Positions 20,932 to 30,827 of a stretch of 64,000 nt of DNA are shown here, in pieces; position 1 is the stretch's first letter, and every line of letters starts with the position of its first letter. The DNA is from Owenia fusiformis (lineage: Eukaryota > Annelida > Polychaeta > Sabellida > Oweniidae), in contig CAIIXF020000012.1 in NCBI GenBank assembly GCA_903813345.2, positions 19,909,520 through 19,973,519 of the forward strand. Direction: 5' to 3'. Below the pieces are notes generated by a model that saw nothing but the letters and a program-made list of their open reading frames with translations, was not told the origin of the DNA and ran no database searches. A program made the translations under genes and the position numbers.

Positions 20932-21140
20932 TGCAATCTGCACTATGATTTTGGATTGTATAATCTGTTCTATGCTACTCCTCTCAGAATGGCCAACAAT
21001 CCCCACAATCTTAGCAATGTTGCAATCGGCATATTGCTGCAATCTGCAATCTGAATTGTTACAATCTGGTTTACACTTCTCACAGAATCTCAAACAATCT
21101 GAACAATGTTGCAATATGAAGATTGTTGCAATGTGGATTG
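20932..21140. repeat. TGCAATCTG-rich tandem repeat, block 3
   Basis: Continues block 2 after the inserted element, in the same orientation, with CTCTCAGAATGGCCAA and TCTTAGCAATGTTGCAATC landmarks. Confidence 0.7.
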
Positions 21141-21269
21141 TGCAATTTATTATTGTTGGGGGCCCATTGTTACGATATATGCAATCACATTTGAAACTAT
21201 TTAAATGGTTCATCCGCAATAGCAATACATGTATGCAATATACCTTGTACACTACAGTGAGCAATATAT

Positions 21270-21510
21270 GTACATTTAAAGATTGTTGGCCACTCTGCCG
21301 AGAGGAGAAGTATAAAACAGATTGTACAATCCAGATTGCAGATTGCACACATTGCAACAATCTGCACATTGCAACATTGCTAACATTGTTAAGATCATGT
21401 TGGTCATTCTGAGAGAAGAAGTATAAAACCGATTGTACAATCCAGATTGCAGATTGCACACATTGCAACAATCTGCACATTGCAACATTGCTAACATTGT
21501 TAAGATTTTC
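21270..21510. repeat. TGCAATCTG-rich repeat, block 4, inverted
   Basis: Two near-identical units of 111 bp in opposite orientation to blocks 1-3: GAAGTATAAAAC, GATTGTACAATCCAGATTG, CACATTGCAACAATCTGC, TTGCTAACATTGTTAAGA. Each unit contains TATAAAA. Together the blocks form a large inverted arrangement upstream of ZCCHC8. Confidence 0.8.
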
Positions 21511-21651
21511 ATTTATGGAACTTCTAAAAATACAATATCTTTGATTACGCCTTAGTCAATAACAAGGAAATCATGTTATACAATTTTCTTTTCAAATGTA
21601 GTCTGATAATCTTCTTGTTTGATACAGATTCCTTCGTAGTTGTATACATAA

Positions 21652-21986
21652 CAGGGGCGGATCTGGGAACCAACAAGGGGGGGGCCAAAATTCTGTTGGG
21701 AGAAAAAAACGTCCGCGCTTGCGCGGAAAAAATTTTTGGGCCCCTAAAACCAAAATGTGGGCCCAAATTCTGAAATTTTGAGGCCCATTTTCTTCAAAAT
21801 TTGGCCTAAAATTAAAAAATAAGGCCTTAGAAGGCCCATTTATGACCAAAAAGGCCTACTTTTTGGGGCAACAAGGCCTTTTTTGGCTTAAAAATTTTTT
21901 TGGGCCCAATTTTTTTTTCTGGGCCCACCCGAGGGGGGGGGGGGCCCGGGCCCCTGGGCCCCCCCCCCCCCCCAGATCCGCCAGTG
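21652..21986. mobile_element. hAT-like MITE with CAGGGGCGGATCTGG end
   Basis: Starts CAGGGGCGGATCTGG and ends CCAGATCCGCCAGTG, the kind of TIR seen in widespread hAT-type MITEs of animals. The interior is rich in GGCCC and homopolymer G/C runs. CATAA occurs on both sides, but a full 8-bp TSD is not preserved. Confidence 0.7.
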
Positions 21987-22439
21987 CATAATCACGGTAA
22001 AGTCACAACTGTCCCCGAAATCAAATACTGAATAATAACGTACAAAACTATGATTTCCGACAATGGTGGTTTATGATACAAAAAAATGAATTAACACGAT
22101 CGGACAGGTACAAACTCATTCAATAACGCACTGACCTATAATACAGACAGCAATTTTCATAAACTTTTGGAAGTTCTAAGAACTTAGATTGTAACGTAAA
22201 AGTATAACGTACATAACTTTAATATCACATCAGTTTAAGTGATCTCATTTTATTAACTAGTTGATATGATCATCACTCAATCGCTTTTCTCACTTGTGTT
22301 AATATTAACTCGTTGACTAAATGATATCACTCAGAATGTTGTGCTGCACTTCCAGCATTGACATTGTCAAACAAGAACTAGTCATGTTAATTCGTATTTT
22401 TATTCGTACTCATCATGTGTACGATACATATCGCCAGCC
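21987..22439. other. Spacer, no gene seen
   Basis: Includes a GATATCA-type patch (22200-22330) like that at 3690-4110; otherwise nothing recognised. Confidence 0.4.
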
Positions 22440-22448
22440 GTTATTTTC

Positions 22449-22525
22449 TACCCTGCGCGCAGAGTCTAGTTAAACTAAGACGAAGCTCTCTTTTAAGAAG
22501 TGAAGTCAAACGAATGCAAAGGGTA
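22449..22525 (+). mobile_element. TACCCT MITE, copy 1 (77 bp), perfect 9-bp TSD
   Basis: Starts TACCCTGCGCGCAGAGTC and ends GAATGCAAAGGGTA. Both sides carry GTTATTTTC (22440-22448 and 22526-22534). Shares nearly its whole sequence with the copies at 25367 and 27933. The 9-bp TSD points to a Mutator-like transposase acting in trans. Confidence 0.9.
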
Positions 22526-22741
22526 GTTATTTTCAACATCCGACCAAATTTGCCTCCAGCCCATTGCTCATTTATTTCACAAAACACTGGGGTTTTGACC
22601 ACCAATCTCTTCTTGATCTGGCCATTGGAAAAACTGTTAATTCTCTCCGTTATCAACTTAACTTTCTCGTCTTCAACATCATGATCAGTTTCATCATAGT
22701 TCATTTTATTGAATGATATACCGGTTTCATCATATATATAT

Positions 22742-24128
22742 ATTTTTTTTATTATTATTATTATGAGCTTTATTATACTTGTATCCCACATTTGGGCAAA
22801 GTGTACAGCTTTAAACAGAAAAAATGAAAAAGCTTAACTAATTATCTATAAAGTATATTAACTAATCAAAGGGTGCTTGATCATTGCAAGATTTTATTGG
22901 ATGCATTTCGTGTTTTTTTCTCTCTCGATAAAAATATTAGATATATATTTTGCTAGTATATTTAATATTATTCCCTCTGAATTAAATAGAAACATTAATT
23001 TATGTTCCACGTTATTCATGTTTTCTAAATTTTGACAGTGTTTTTTTTTTTATCCATGTAACTTGACCGAACATCTTTTAACTTATTGCATTCTAATAGG
23101 AAATGGCATTCTGAACCGGTTTTCTTGTTACACATTAAACATTTTCTTTCTTCAATAGGGGTAATTGGTTTTGTGTAACGACCTGTTTCGATTTCTAATT
23201 TATGTGCGCTAATTCTTAGCTTTGTCAAGTTATTTCTGTCTATTTCATTTTTGATTAAATCCAAGTAGGGTTCCTTGTTCCATTTTGCTTTTATTATCTT
23301 ATAAAACCTCAATTTACCATTATTTATTTTATTTTAGTTTCCCAAAATTGTATGTATCTATTTTCCAGTAATTTCTCAATTTCTCTTGGTTTTAAGTTTA
23401 AATAGTTTGGTGAAGTACCATTGTAAATATATTTAAGTACATCATTGATGTGCGTGAGCCATGATTGTTTATTCATATCTGTCAGTTGTTTATTTACCTC
23501 AAGGGCTTCACGTAGAAGCGAGTCGGTTCCTTTATTGTTAATATGATTAAGATATTTCATTTGTTGATAAAACAAAGAAATAAATAGTGGAAACCTACCT
23601 AAATCGCCTCGTGTAGCGTCATTACTGGCCTTTCTGTTAACACCGAGTATCGATTTCATAAATGATATATGAAGAGATTCAAATGTTATTCCATCATATC
23701 CCTTTTCTAATGCCCATTGTGGGTCTTTTTTAATTTTACTCGAGTTTAAGATACCCGTACCCCATATATCAGATCCATAGAGGCATATGGGCTTTATGAG
23801 TTGATCAAATAGTTTTAAGCATAATGATGGTTTCATATTACCATTAGAAATTAGACTTAATAATTTAAATTTTGCCTTTTCAGCTTTGTCTTTGACATGC
23901 TGGGCTGCAGGTCTCATTGACCCACTTATGCTTAATTCCATTCCCAGGTAAATGTATCGTGAAACAGATTCTATTTTGTAATTTCCTATATTTCGGTAAC
24001 GAAATCATCAAATTAGCAATCTGCATCTGTTTCAGCAGATGAATGACATCAACGATGTCAGTTATATTATTGGAGGCCCTTAGTTTTGTTATCGTCAATT
24101 TGTCATTGATATCACCCTGTTTGCATAC
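22742..24128 (-). pseudogene. Decayed LINE, reverse-transcriptase 3' half
   Basis: Read on the minus strand from 24128. A motif-B-like CKQGDI is followed by decayed sequence, then in frame YKIESVSRYIYLG, and a 205-codon frame (23324-23941) with LCLKLFDQLIKPICLYGSDIWG, FESLHISFMKSILGV and GRFPLFISLFYQQMKYL. A second frame (23025-23312) has KLRISAHKLEIETGRY and CLMCNKKTGSECHFLLEC, a C-terminal Cys/His motif found in several LINE ORF2 proteins. Frame changes and stops separate the parts. The 3' end shows AATAAA, TAA repeats and an A/TA run at about 22740-22775. The 5' part is broken by the element beginning at 24129. Confidence 0.85.
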
Positions 24129-24339
24129 AGGCCCGCAGCCAGAGGGGAACCTGGGGGAGCGGAAGCTCCCCCTGGCCAAAAATTCTTTCAAAATCATGCA
24201 GTTTTTCACCATTCTGAGAATTTTTCGCATGATTTTTAGCCAAAATTGTGAAAAATTAGTACCGTGGGTACTGGGCTCACATGGTGACAGAAAAAACGGA
24301 TATAATTTTTTGCTGATTTTTTGTTAGAAAATTATTTCA

Positions 24340-26878
24340 AGCCATCTGTCTCTCAGTCAATTAAAATGGCTGAAAAAAAGGATATATTATTTTTGCCAAT
24401 AATTTGTAACAAAATTATTTCATACAACTACTCTTTACAGTGACATGGCTTTTTACAATGCAAGACACCTGAAATTATTTGTAAAGCTAGGAAATGGGCC
24501 AAAATTGAATTTCGCGAGACAAAAATGGCGACCATTTTGAAATCAGGCAAGCTTTTGAACCAGGAGTCATAGGGGAGTTTTTTGTATTGATGTTGAACAA
24601 AAATAACTTGAAACTGGAATCCTATCAACAGAGGTTTTAAGCAAATGGTACAAAAGAAGATTTCGCGAGACAGATGGACAAATCAATGTTAACTAAAATG
24701 GCTGAAAATAAAAAAACGGATATAATATTTTGCCGATTTTTTGTAACAAAATTATTTCATACAACTACCTTTTACAGTGACATGGCTTTTTACAATGCAG
24801 GACAGCTGAAATTATTTGTAAAGCTAGGAAATGGGCAAAAAGTGAATTTCGCGAAACAAGAATGGCAACCATTTTGAAAATAGGCGAGCTTTTGAACCAA
24901 GAGTCATAGGAGAGTTTTTTGTATTGATGTTGAACAAAATGAACTTAAAATGGGAATCCTATCGACAGAGGGTTTAAGGTAAATGGTCCAAAAGTGGATT
25001 TTGCGAGATAGATGGACAAATCAATGTTAACTAAAATGGCTGAAAATAAATAAATGGATATAATTTTTCGATGATTTTTCGTAACAAAATTATTTCATAC
25101 ATCTACTCTTTACACAGTTACATTGACATGGATTTTTACAATGTAGGACACTTGAAATTATTTGTAAAGCTAGGAAATGGGTCAAAAGTGAATTTCGCGA
25201 GACAAAAATGGCGGCCATTTTGAAAATAGGCGAGCTTTTGAACCAGGAGTCATAGGGGAGTTTTCTGAATTGATGTTGAACAGAAATAACTTAAAACAGG
25301 AATCCTATCGACAGAGGTTTTAAAACGTGCCACAGAAAGTGGATTTCGCGTCAGATAGACAAATCATACCCTGCGTGCAGAGTCTAGTTAAACTACACTC
25401 TGCCTAGTAGAGACCATATTACAGTTTAGTAGCCCCGCCCCCACGACGGTACCGGTGACAGTTTGGGTAAATCACTTTTGACCGACGCGCCACAATCAGC
25501 GAGCTTGGAGAAACATACGCCAAATGCGTTCTAATTAAATATGCGCATGCCATTGGTCTATTCCGGGCTCAACGATGACGTTAGAAGGAATGACCATATA
25601 AAGAACGTCGGTCAAATTTGGCCGACGAACACTGATTGGCGCGGTGAGTTCACAGGTTTATTTTAGATTGAAAGAGTGAAGACGAAGCTCTCTTTTAAGA
25701 AGTGAAGTCAAACGAATGCAAATGGTAGACAAATCAATGTTAACTAAAATGGCTGAAAAAAAGATGGATACAATTTTTCGCTGATTTTTTGTAACAAATT
25801 TATTTCATATATCTACCCTTTACATTGACATGGATTTTTACAATGTAGGACACCTGAAATTATTTGTAAAGCTAGGAAATGGGTCAAAAGTGAATTTCGC
25901 GAGACAAAAGTGACGGCCATTTTGAAAATAGCCGAGCTTTTGAACTAAGAGTCATAGGAGAGTTTTTTGTATTGATGTTGAACAAAAATAACTTAAAATG
26001 GGAATCCTATCGACAGAGGGTTTAAGGTAAATGGTCCAAAAGTGAATTTTGCCAGACAGATGGACAAATTAATGTTAAGTAAAATGGCTGAAAATAAATA
26101 AAAGGATATAATTTTTCGCTGATTTTTCGTAACAAAATTATTTCATACATCTACTCTTTACTTTGCAATGGATTTCTACAATGTAGGACACTTGAAATTA
26201 TTTGTAAAGCTAGGAAATGCATCAAAAGTGAATTTCGCGAGACAAAAATGGCGGCCATTTTGAAAATAGGCGAGCTTTTGAACCAGGAGTCATAGGGGAG
26301 TTTTCTGAATTCATGTTGATCAGAAATAACTTAAAACAGGAATCCTATCGACAGAGGTTTTAAAACGTGCCACTGTTATTGACAGAAAGTGGATTTCGCG
26401 AGTCAGATAGACAAATCAATGTTAACTAAAATGGCTGAAAATAAAAAATGGATACAATTTTTCGCTGATTTTTTGTAACAAAATTATTTCATATATCTAA
26501 TCTTTACATTGACATGGATTTTTACAATGTAGGACACCTGAAATTATTTGTAAAGCTAGGAAATGGGCCAAAAGTGAATTTCGCGAGACAAAAGTGACGG
26601 CCATTTTGAAAATAGGCGAGCTTTTGAACCAGGAGTCATAGGGGGGTTTTCTGTATTGATGTTGAACAGAAATAACTTAAAACAGGAATCCTATCGACAG
26701 AGGTTAGCTAGGAAATGGGCTAAAAGTGAATTTCGCGAGACAAAAGTGACGGCCATTTTGAAAATAGGCGAGCTTTTGAACCAGGAGTCATAGGGGGGCT
26801 TTCTGTATTGATGTTGAACAGAAATAACTTAAAACAGGAATCCTATCGACAGAGGTTTTAAAACGTGCCACTATTGTT
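24340..26878. repeat. 338-bp tandem repeats, about six copies plus partials
   Basis: Each unit has AATGTTAACTAAAATGGCTG, TTTTTGTAACAAAATTATTTC, GCTAGGAAATGGG, TTCGCGAGACAAAAATGGC with GGCCATTTTGAAAATAGGCG, and AATCCTATCGACAGAGG. Unit starts lie near 24362, 24685, 25022, 25735, 26072 and 26420; the long third interval is explained by the insertion at 25367. A partial duplication ends the array at 26706-26878. Confidence 0.88.
25367..25727 (+). mobile_element. TACCCT MITE, copy 2 (361 bp), with extra promoter-like cargo
   Basis: Ends match copies 1 and 3, and GACAAATCA is duplicated on both sides (25358-25366 and 25728-25736). The insertion splits one 338-bp repeat unit cleanly, so it is younger than the array. 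About 280 bp of additional interior is present: GCCCCGCCCCC at 25432-25442, TGACGTT at 25576-25582, CCATATAAAG with TATAAAG at 25597-25603, and ATTGGCGCGG downstream. These resemble GC box, CRE, TATA and CCAAT motifs. Confidence 0.9.
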
Positions 26879-26930
26879 GACGGACGGACAGACAGACGGA
26901 CAGACAAACGGACGGACAGATAGACGGACA
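26879..26930. repeat. ACGG/ACAG microsatellite
   Basis: GACGGACGGACAGACAGACG-type repeat closing the tandem array of the surrounding element. Confidence 0.85.
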
Positions 26931-27010
26931 AGTGAGTGATTGCAAAAGCTCCCCTCCCCCTTGAAAAAAGCTCCCCCTCCTGGTAAAAGCTGGCTACGGG
27001 CAAGGCATAC

Positions 27011-27923
27011 GTCACAACATGTGATATTACTTACTGCAGAAAATTAATTTTAATAATGTTTGGATATTTGAATTTGGTTATTAGAGTGTCAATAAAACGA
27101 AACACAGTAGATGTGGACTTCTTCGGAAGAGAAACTAGTATCTCAAAACGTTTGTGCTTCGTTCTGAGTCTTCTTTCTAATATACAACAGTTAAAAGAGA
27201 GTCAATCCGGGCAGATGGTTCCAGCTCGCATACTGTACTTCTGTAGATTTGTGAGAGTTTTCATCATTACGAACATTTTGTGTTCTTTCAAAATTGTCTT
27301 CATGTGCTTTAACTCACTTTAATACTGATGCCTTATTCTTTCCACGTGTCAAATTCAACTCAAGTGTTGGAAAATTCAAGAGAACAAATTTCGCTTGTAC
27401 AACTTCCACAATTTGCAACGTTACCTTCTTTCTCCTGTACCTTTATTTGTTTCCATTGTCCAAATTTGAACGAACGCTGTATCTTATCTTAAATTGTTGG
27501 TCCAAGTTCATTTTTGACAAATGTTTCTAGATTTACAGGTACATCAATGTTGGTCTTGGAGAGGCTGATTATCCATCTATTTTCAAGGTATTCATGCTTA
27601 ATACCAATTTTAAATTTACATAATTTACTGGCTGGCATTTTGGCGAATTCAAATAACCCGCGTGTACAACTTTGAATGGAGCTAGCCCTGAATTCTGGGG
27701 TTAGATTCTTAAAATCTAGTACATAACAATGCCGTACATAACGATACCGTACATAACAATATTGCTTCTTAATCCGTGTATGCTAAAAACAACGAATTTC
27801 AGAATCGATTCAAAATGTGCTATACGATGCTTAGTGTGTGTTAACATATCGGCGTAACAAAAAATGCCAACAGTTCCAGTACTTTTTTCTAATACCAATA
27901 ACGTACGTAACCTTAACCATACG
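27011..27923. other. Unassigned segment with an unexplained open frame
   Basis: On the minus strand 27489-27638 reads as a 49-codon frame (MPASKLCKFKIGIKHEYL, then TNIDVPVNLETFVKNEL) with balanced composition, followed after the stop by further short open pieces toward 27030. It may be the 5' continuation of the LINE split by the 24129-27004 element, or another dead gene; I do not recognise it. CGTACATAAC words repeat near 27719-27757. Confidence 0.3.
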
Positions 27924-27932
27924 ATTGATAAA

Positions 27933-28006
27933 TACCCTTTGCATTCGTTTGACTTCACTTCTTAAAAGAGAGCTTCGTAGTTTAACTAGACTCTGCACGC
28001 AGGGTA
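27933..28006 (-). mobile_element. TACCCT MITE, copy 3 (74 bp), perfect 9-bp TSD
   Basis: Inverted relative to copies 1 and 2: starts TACCCTTTGCATTCG and ends GCACGCAGGGTA. ATTGATAAA flanks both sides (27924-27932 and 28007-28015). Confidence 0.9.
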
Positions 28007-28015
28007 ATTGATAAA

Positions 28016-28968
28016 TTGATCCTTACTTGATTATATTTTGAAAATCTAAATATATTCTCTTAAACAACTTATTTATGTTGTTTGGCATAACAAATGTAAG
28101 TATTATGTTATGCAAATTCACAAGATAATTGGTCATTTTAGGATAGCAATTAATTTATTGCATCATAGGGGTACTTATTCTAAAAAGTTGGCGACACTAC
28201 TTTAAAGGTCTCCAGAAATTGTACGAAACATTCAAATTCGATGAAATTTTGACAAAACCTTTATTTTATGCAATTTTCAATCAAAATATATGAACGATGC
28301 TCTTATCATTGATAACTTGGCAGAATTATAAATGGAAACATGAGATTCATGATCTGGCGACAATAACGTACACAACGTTTTGGCATATATTTGGGATTTT
28401 AAAAGATATGTAATACATATTCCTGAATATCAAGTGTGGTTAAGGTAGACAACAACCCAAACTTCAAAAATAACAAATGAATATTATTTCTGGACCCGCT
28501 GTTAAGGAGAGTATAGCCGGCGACTCAATTGCATGCTTATATCTGGAATGAGCGAATTGAATAAGTATTTTCCAAGATATAGTGATTTTCCATTCGCATT
28601 TTTCGTATTTTGCTAGTTCAACTGTCTTTTGAGCAAGTGTCCAACATCTTTCCAAGACATCATGTTTTACAACTAACAACAGGCGCTATACATACACAGT
28701 CTCATCTTTCTTTCCTGAAAATATGAACATAATTGGATGAGTATTTTCCAAGATATAGCGATTTCCTTGGGTTGCGTTTTTTGAACACCCTGTAGATGAA
28801 CACTTCTCTGATGTAAACTACATCATTAATTGGCCAAGGGGGGTTCATCCGGGTCATGGAAAAATACCTCTTCTTTGTCTTAGCATGAGAAAATCTGATC
28901 TGACCTATTCCCTGGACATCGTGTGGGAAAATAATGCCTACCAGCACTGCCAAGGAGTTTGCTTATTC
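28016..28968. other. Spacer with a degenerate duplicated motif, no gene seen
   Basis: GTATTTTCCAAGATATAG followed by GATTTCC/GATTTTCC occurs at about 28564 and 28740, suggesting an old repeat. Nothing else recognised. Confidence 0.4.
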
Positions 28969-29021
28969 TAGACCTTTTTTACTTCCACCGACTTCGACAA
29001 CAGAGTCCCGATACCGACTTG

Positions 29022-29633
29022 TGTTACGCGGTAAACACGATACAAAAATATGTCATATAAACGAATATGGCATATTCACTTGCGGTGTATGACAGATTCA
29101 CCTGCGGTATATGGCATACACACTAACCAATGAGAACGTGATACGGAAGTACGCAATTGTCAATTGCATCGATTGAACAAACAAGTAAAACTTAACAAAT
29201 TATTATAATGATTACTGAATAAACAGTTCTGTGTATCGAATATATTAACTTAGCAGAAGTATCAGTCACCAATCTCACGTAATAAACTTAATCAATCCAG
29301 GATTCATATTAGTACTCGACGCACAAACTATCTAGCGTAGTTTTACATTTAGAGTCGATTCTCGCAACCAATCAAATCAAAGCTTTCTGTATCACGTTTT
29401 CACCTGCGGTATATGTCATATTTACCTGTGGTATATGGCATATTCCGCAAATTAGTATGACATATTCCGCAGGTGAGTATCGGGTATTCACTGAAATCAA
29501 TGTATCGCATATTCACTGCGGAATATCGCATATTCACCTGCGAAATATGCCATATACCGCACGTGAGTATGGCATATTCACCCGTATCACAAATACTGCG
29601 CAACCATGAATGTATGCCATATACCGCGTAACA
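29022..29633. mobile_element. Element with TGTTACGCGGTA ends and repeated CATATTCACCTGCGG
   Basis: A perfect 12-bp TIR (29022-29033 and 29622-29633). Near both ends, in both orientations, the words GCGGTATATGGCATATTC and CATATTCACCTGCGG recur eight or more times, like subterminal binding repeats. The centre is AT-rich and non-coding. Confidence 0.65.
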
Positions 29634-29757
29634 TTCTGTTCGAGTAATTTTGTATTGTAACGAGACGAAGTCAAGTGCCAATACAGAATATCGAGACAGA
29701 ATATATCCTGAATTGCACTTCAAATCATTCAATAACGTTTTTATCGTGTGATTCTCT

Positions 29758-29850
29758 GTATTGCTACTGAGATTGTCCCCTCCGTACCAATATTTTCTGT
29801 ATTGCGAGTTGCGACGGAGATGATCAACGGGGACAACCTCGGTAGCAATA
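29758..29850. repeat. Hairpin with 23-bp arms
   Basis: GTATTGCTACTGAGATTGT and following CCCC (29758-29780) pair with 29828-29850 with two mismatches around a 47-bp loop. Part of a small palindromic element. Confidence 0.7.
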
Positions 29851-29919
29851 CAGATTGGTACAGCACAAGAACTGACCAATCAGAGGGCTTCATTTTACAG
29901 ATCATACGATAATTAGAGG

Positions 29920-30032
29920 TTATGTCACTATCGTGGCATATATGCCCGAGGTCTCAGTGATATATGGCCCGACCTTGGGAGGGACATTGATCTCTGAGAA
30001 CCGAGGGCATATGTGCCACGATAGTGACATAA
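29920..30032. repeat. Hairpin with 27-bp arms
   Basis: TTATGTCACTATCGTGGCAT followed by ATATGCCC pairs with GGGCATATGTGCCACGATAG followed by TGACATAA (30005-30032). Directly abuts the MITE at 30038. Confidence 0.75.
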
Positions 30033-30037
30033 ACGAT

Positions 30038-30289
30038 TTATAACATACCTATGATGATGTAGACTGGTCAGAGAGTACCGTTTTCTTATAGAATTGACAA
30101 ACAAATGGTTTGAAAATGATTGAAATGAGTTTAGAAAAATTGCCCATGCAGTTTTATTTTCGATTGATTGGTTATGACGTCAGCGCCTTGACCAATCAGA
30201 AAGTTAGCGGGCGCGGGCTTTTCAAAAGTTATATTGGCCCGCTGTCTTTTGTATACTTTGCACTGTACATCATCATAGGTATGTTATAA
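30038..30289. mobile_element. 252-bp MITE carrying CRE between opposed CCAAT boxes
   Basis: Starts TTATAACATACCTATGATGA and ends TCATCATAGGTATGTTATAA, perfect over at least 20 bp; flanks allow a TA or TTA duplication. Inside, TGACGTCA (30175-30182) lies between ATTGG (30167-30171) and CCAAT (30192-30196), followed by a GC-rich GCGGGCGCGGGC stretch. Confidence 0.85.
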
Positions 30290-30326
30290 TATAAGTTATT
30301 TCATTGCAGGTTAAGTAAATAAAAAT

Positions 30327-30527
30327 TCAAGCGTAAAGAGGCTTTAACACGTAGTTCAATGGGGGAGCTAAGGTTGCCAAACTTATGGAGGGGAGTGTAC
30401 CATCTATTGCCCCAACTGCAAATTCAAGTTCTTCCCAGGTGCCCCTCAAATCATTCCATTCGTTTAATGTTGGCAGCTGATTACTATAACAATGGTTCCA
30501 GAGAGCAACTACAAACTCGCCTATCAA
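30327..30527 (-). pseudogene. PIF/Harbinger transposase fragment (DDE nuclease start)
   Basis: A 66-codon frame with FVVALWNHCYSNQLP, then LRGTWEELEFAVGAIDGT. The W..L.F..GAIDGT pattern, with the first catalytic Asp of the DDE triad, is typical of HARBI1-like nucleases. An in-frame TAG lies just upstream, and after IDGT the sequence switches to ACTCCCCTCC..AAGTTTGG, the unit of the minisatellite at 32270-32770, so the gene is broken. The remaining catalytic residues are absent. Confidence 0.7.
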
Positions 30528-30529
30528 CT

Positions 30530-30822
30530 AAACTCGGAAAATTGATGTCTGGAAAAGAGGTCAAACAAGACAAAGATATTCTTGACGAACTTGAAGCTAT
30601 TAAATGAATGGAGATGCCCAAAATATTAAAATACATTGGATCTGATTCACAATAATTACAATAATCAAAAAGAGTTTATTCAAATAGTTTAATGAATTTT
30701 CAATGAATATGGATTACAAATAAACCATTCATAAACGTCTGTATATTTCGTAACGTGTGAAATAAAAACAAGATAAATGACGGGTTTACAGTCATTTTGA
30801 TATAGTAAACTATATCGTAATC
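30530..30822. other. Spacer inside composite element, no gene seen
   Basis: AT-rich. The plus-strand frame at 30359-30607 ending in a lysine- and aspartate-rich stretch overlaps the transposase relic and has no recognised motif. Confidence 0.35.
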
Positions 30823-30827
30823 ATATC

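Larger units (their letters stand above)
24129..27004. mobile_element. 2.9-kb element of the AGGCCCG MITE family with internal tandem repeats
   Basis: Bounded by AGGCCCGCAGCCAG and CTGGCTACGGGCAAG with GCATAC on both sides (24123-24128 and 27005-27010). The first about 130 bp and last about 70 bp match the 148-bp MITE at 7575-7722. Between them are about six copies of a 338-bp unit and a short ACGG tract. It interrupts the LINE fragment, whose 5' side may continue beyond 27010. Confidence 0.85.

Noticed and set aside
20741-21480. Open frames of about 200 codons on both strands
   Set aside because: They cross an element border and the TGCAATCTG repeats; composition follows the repeats and no motif is seen.
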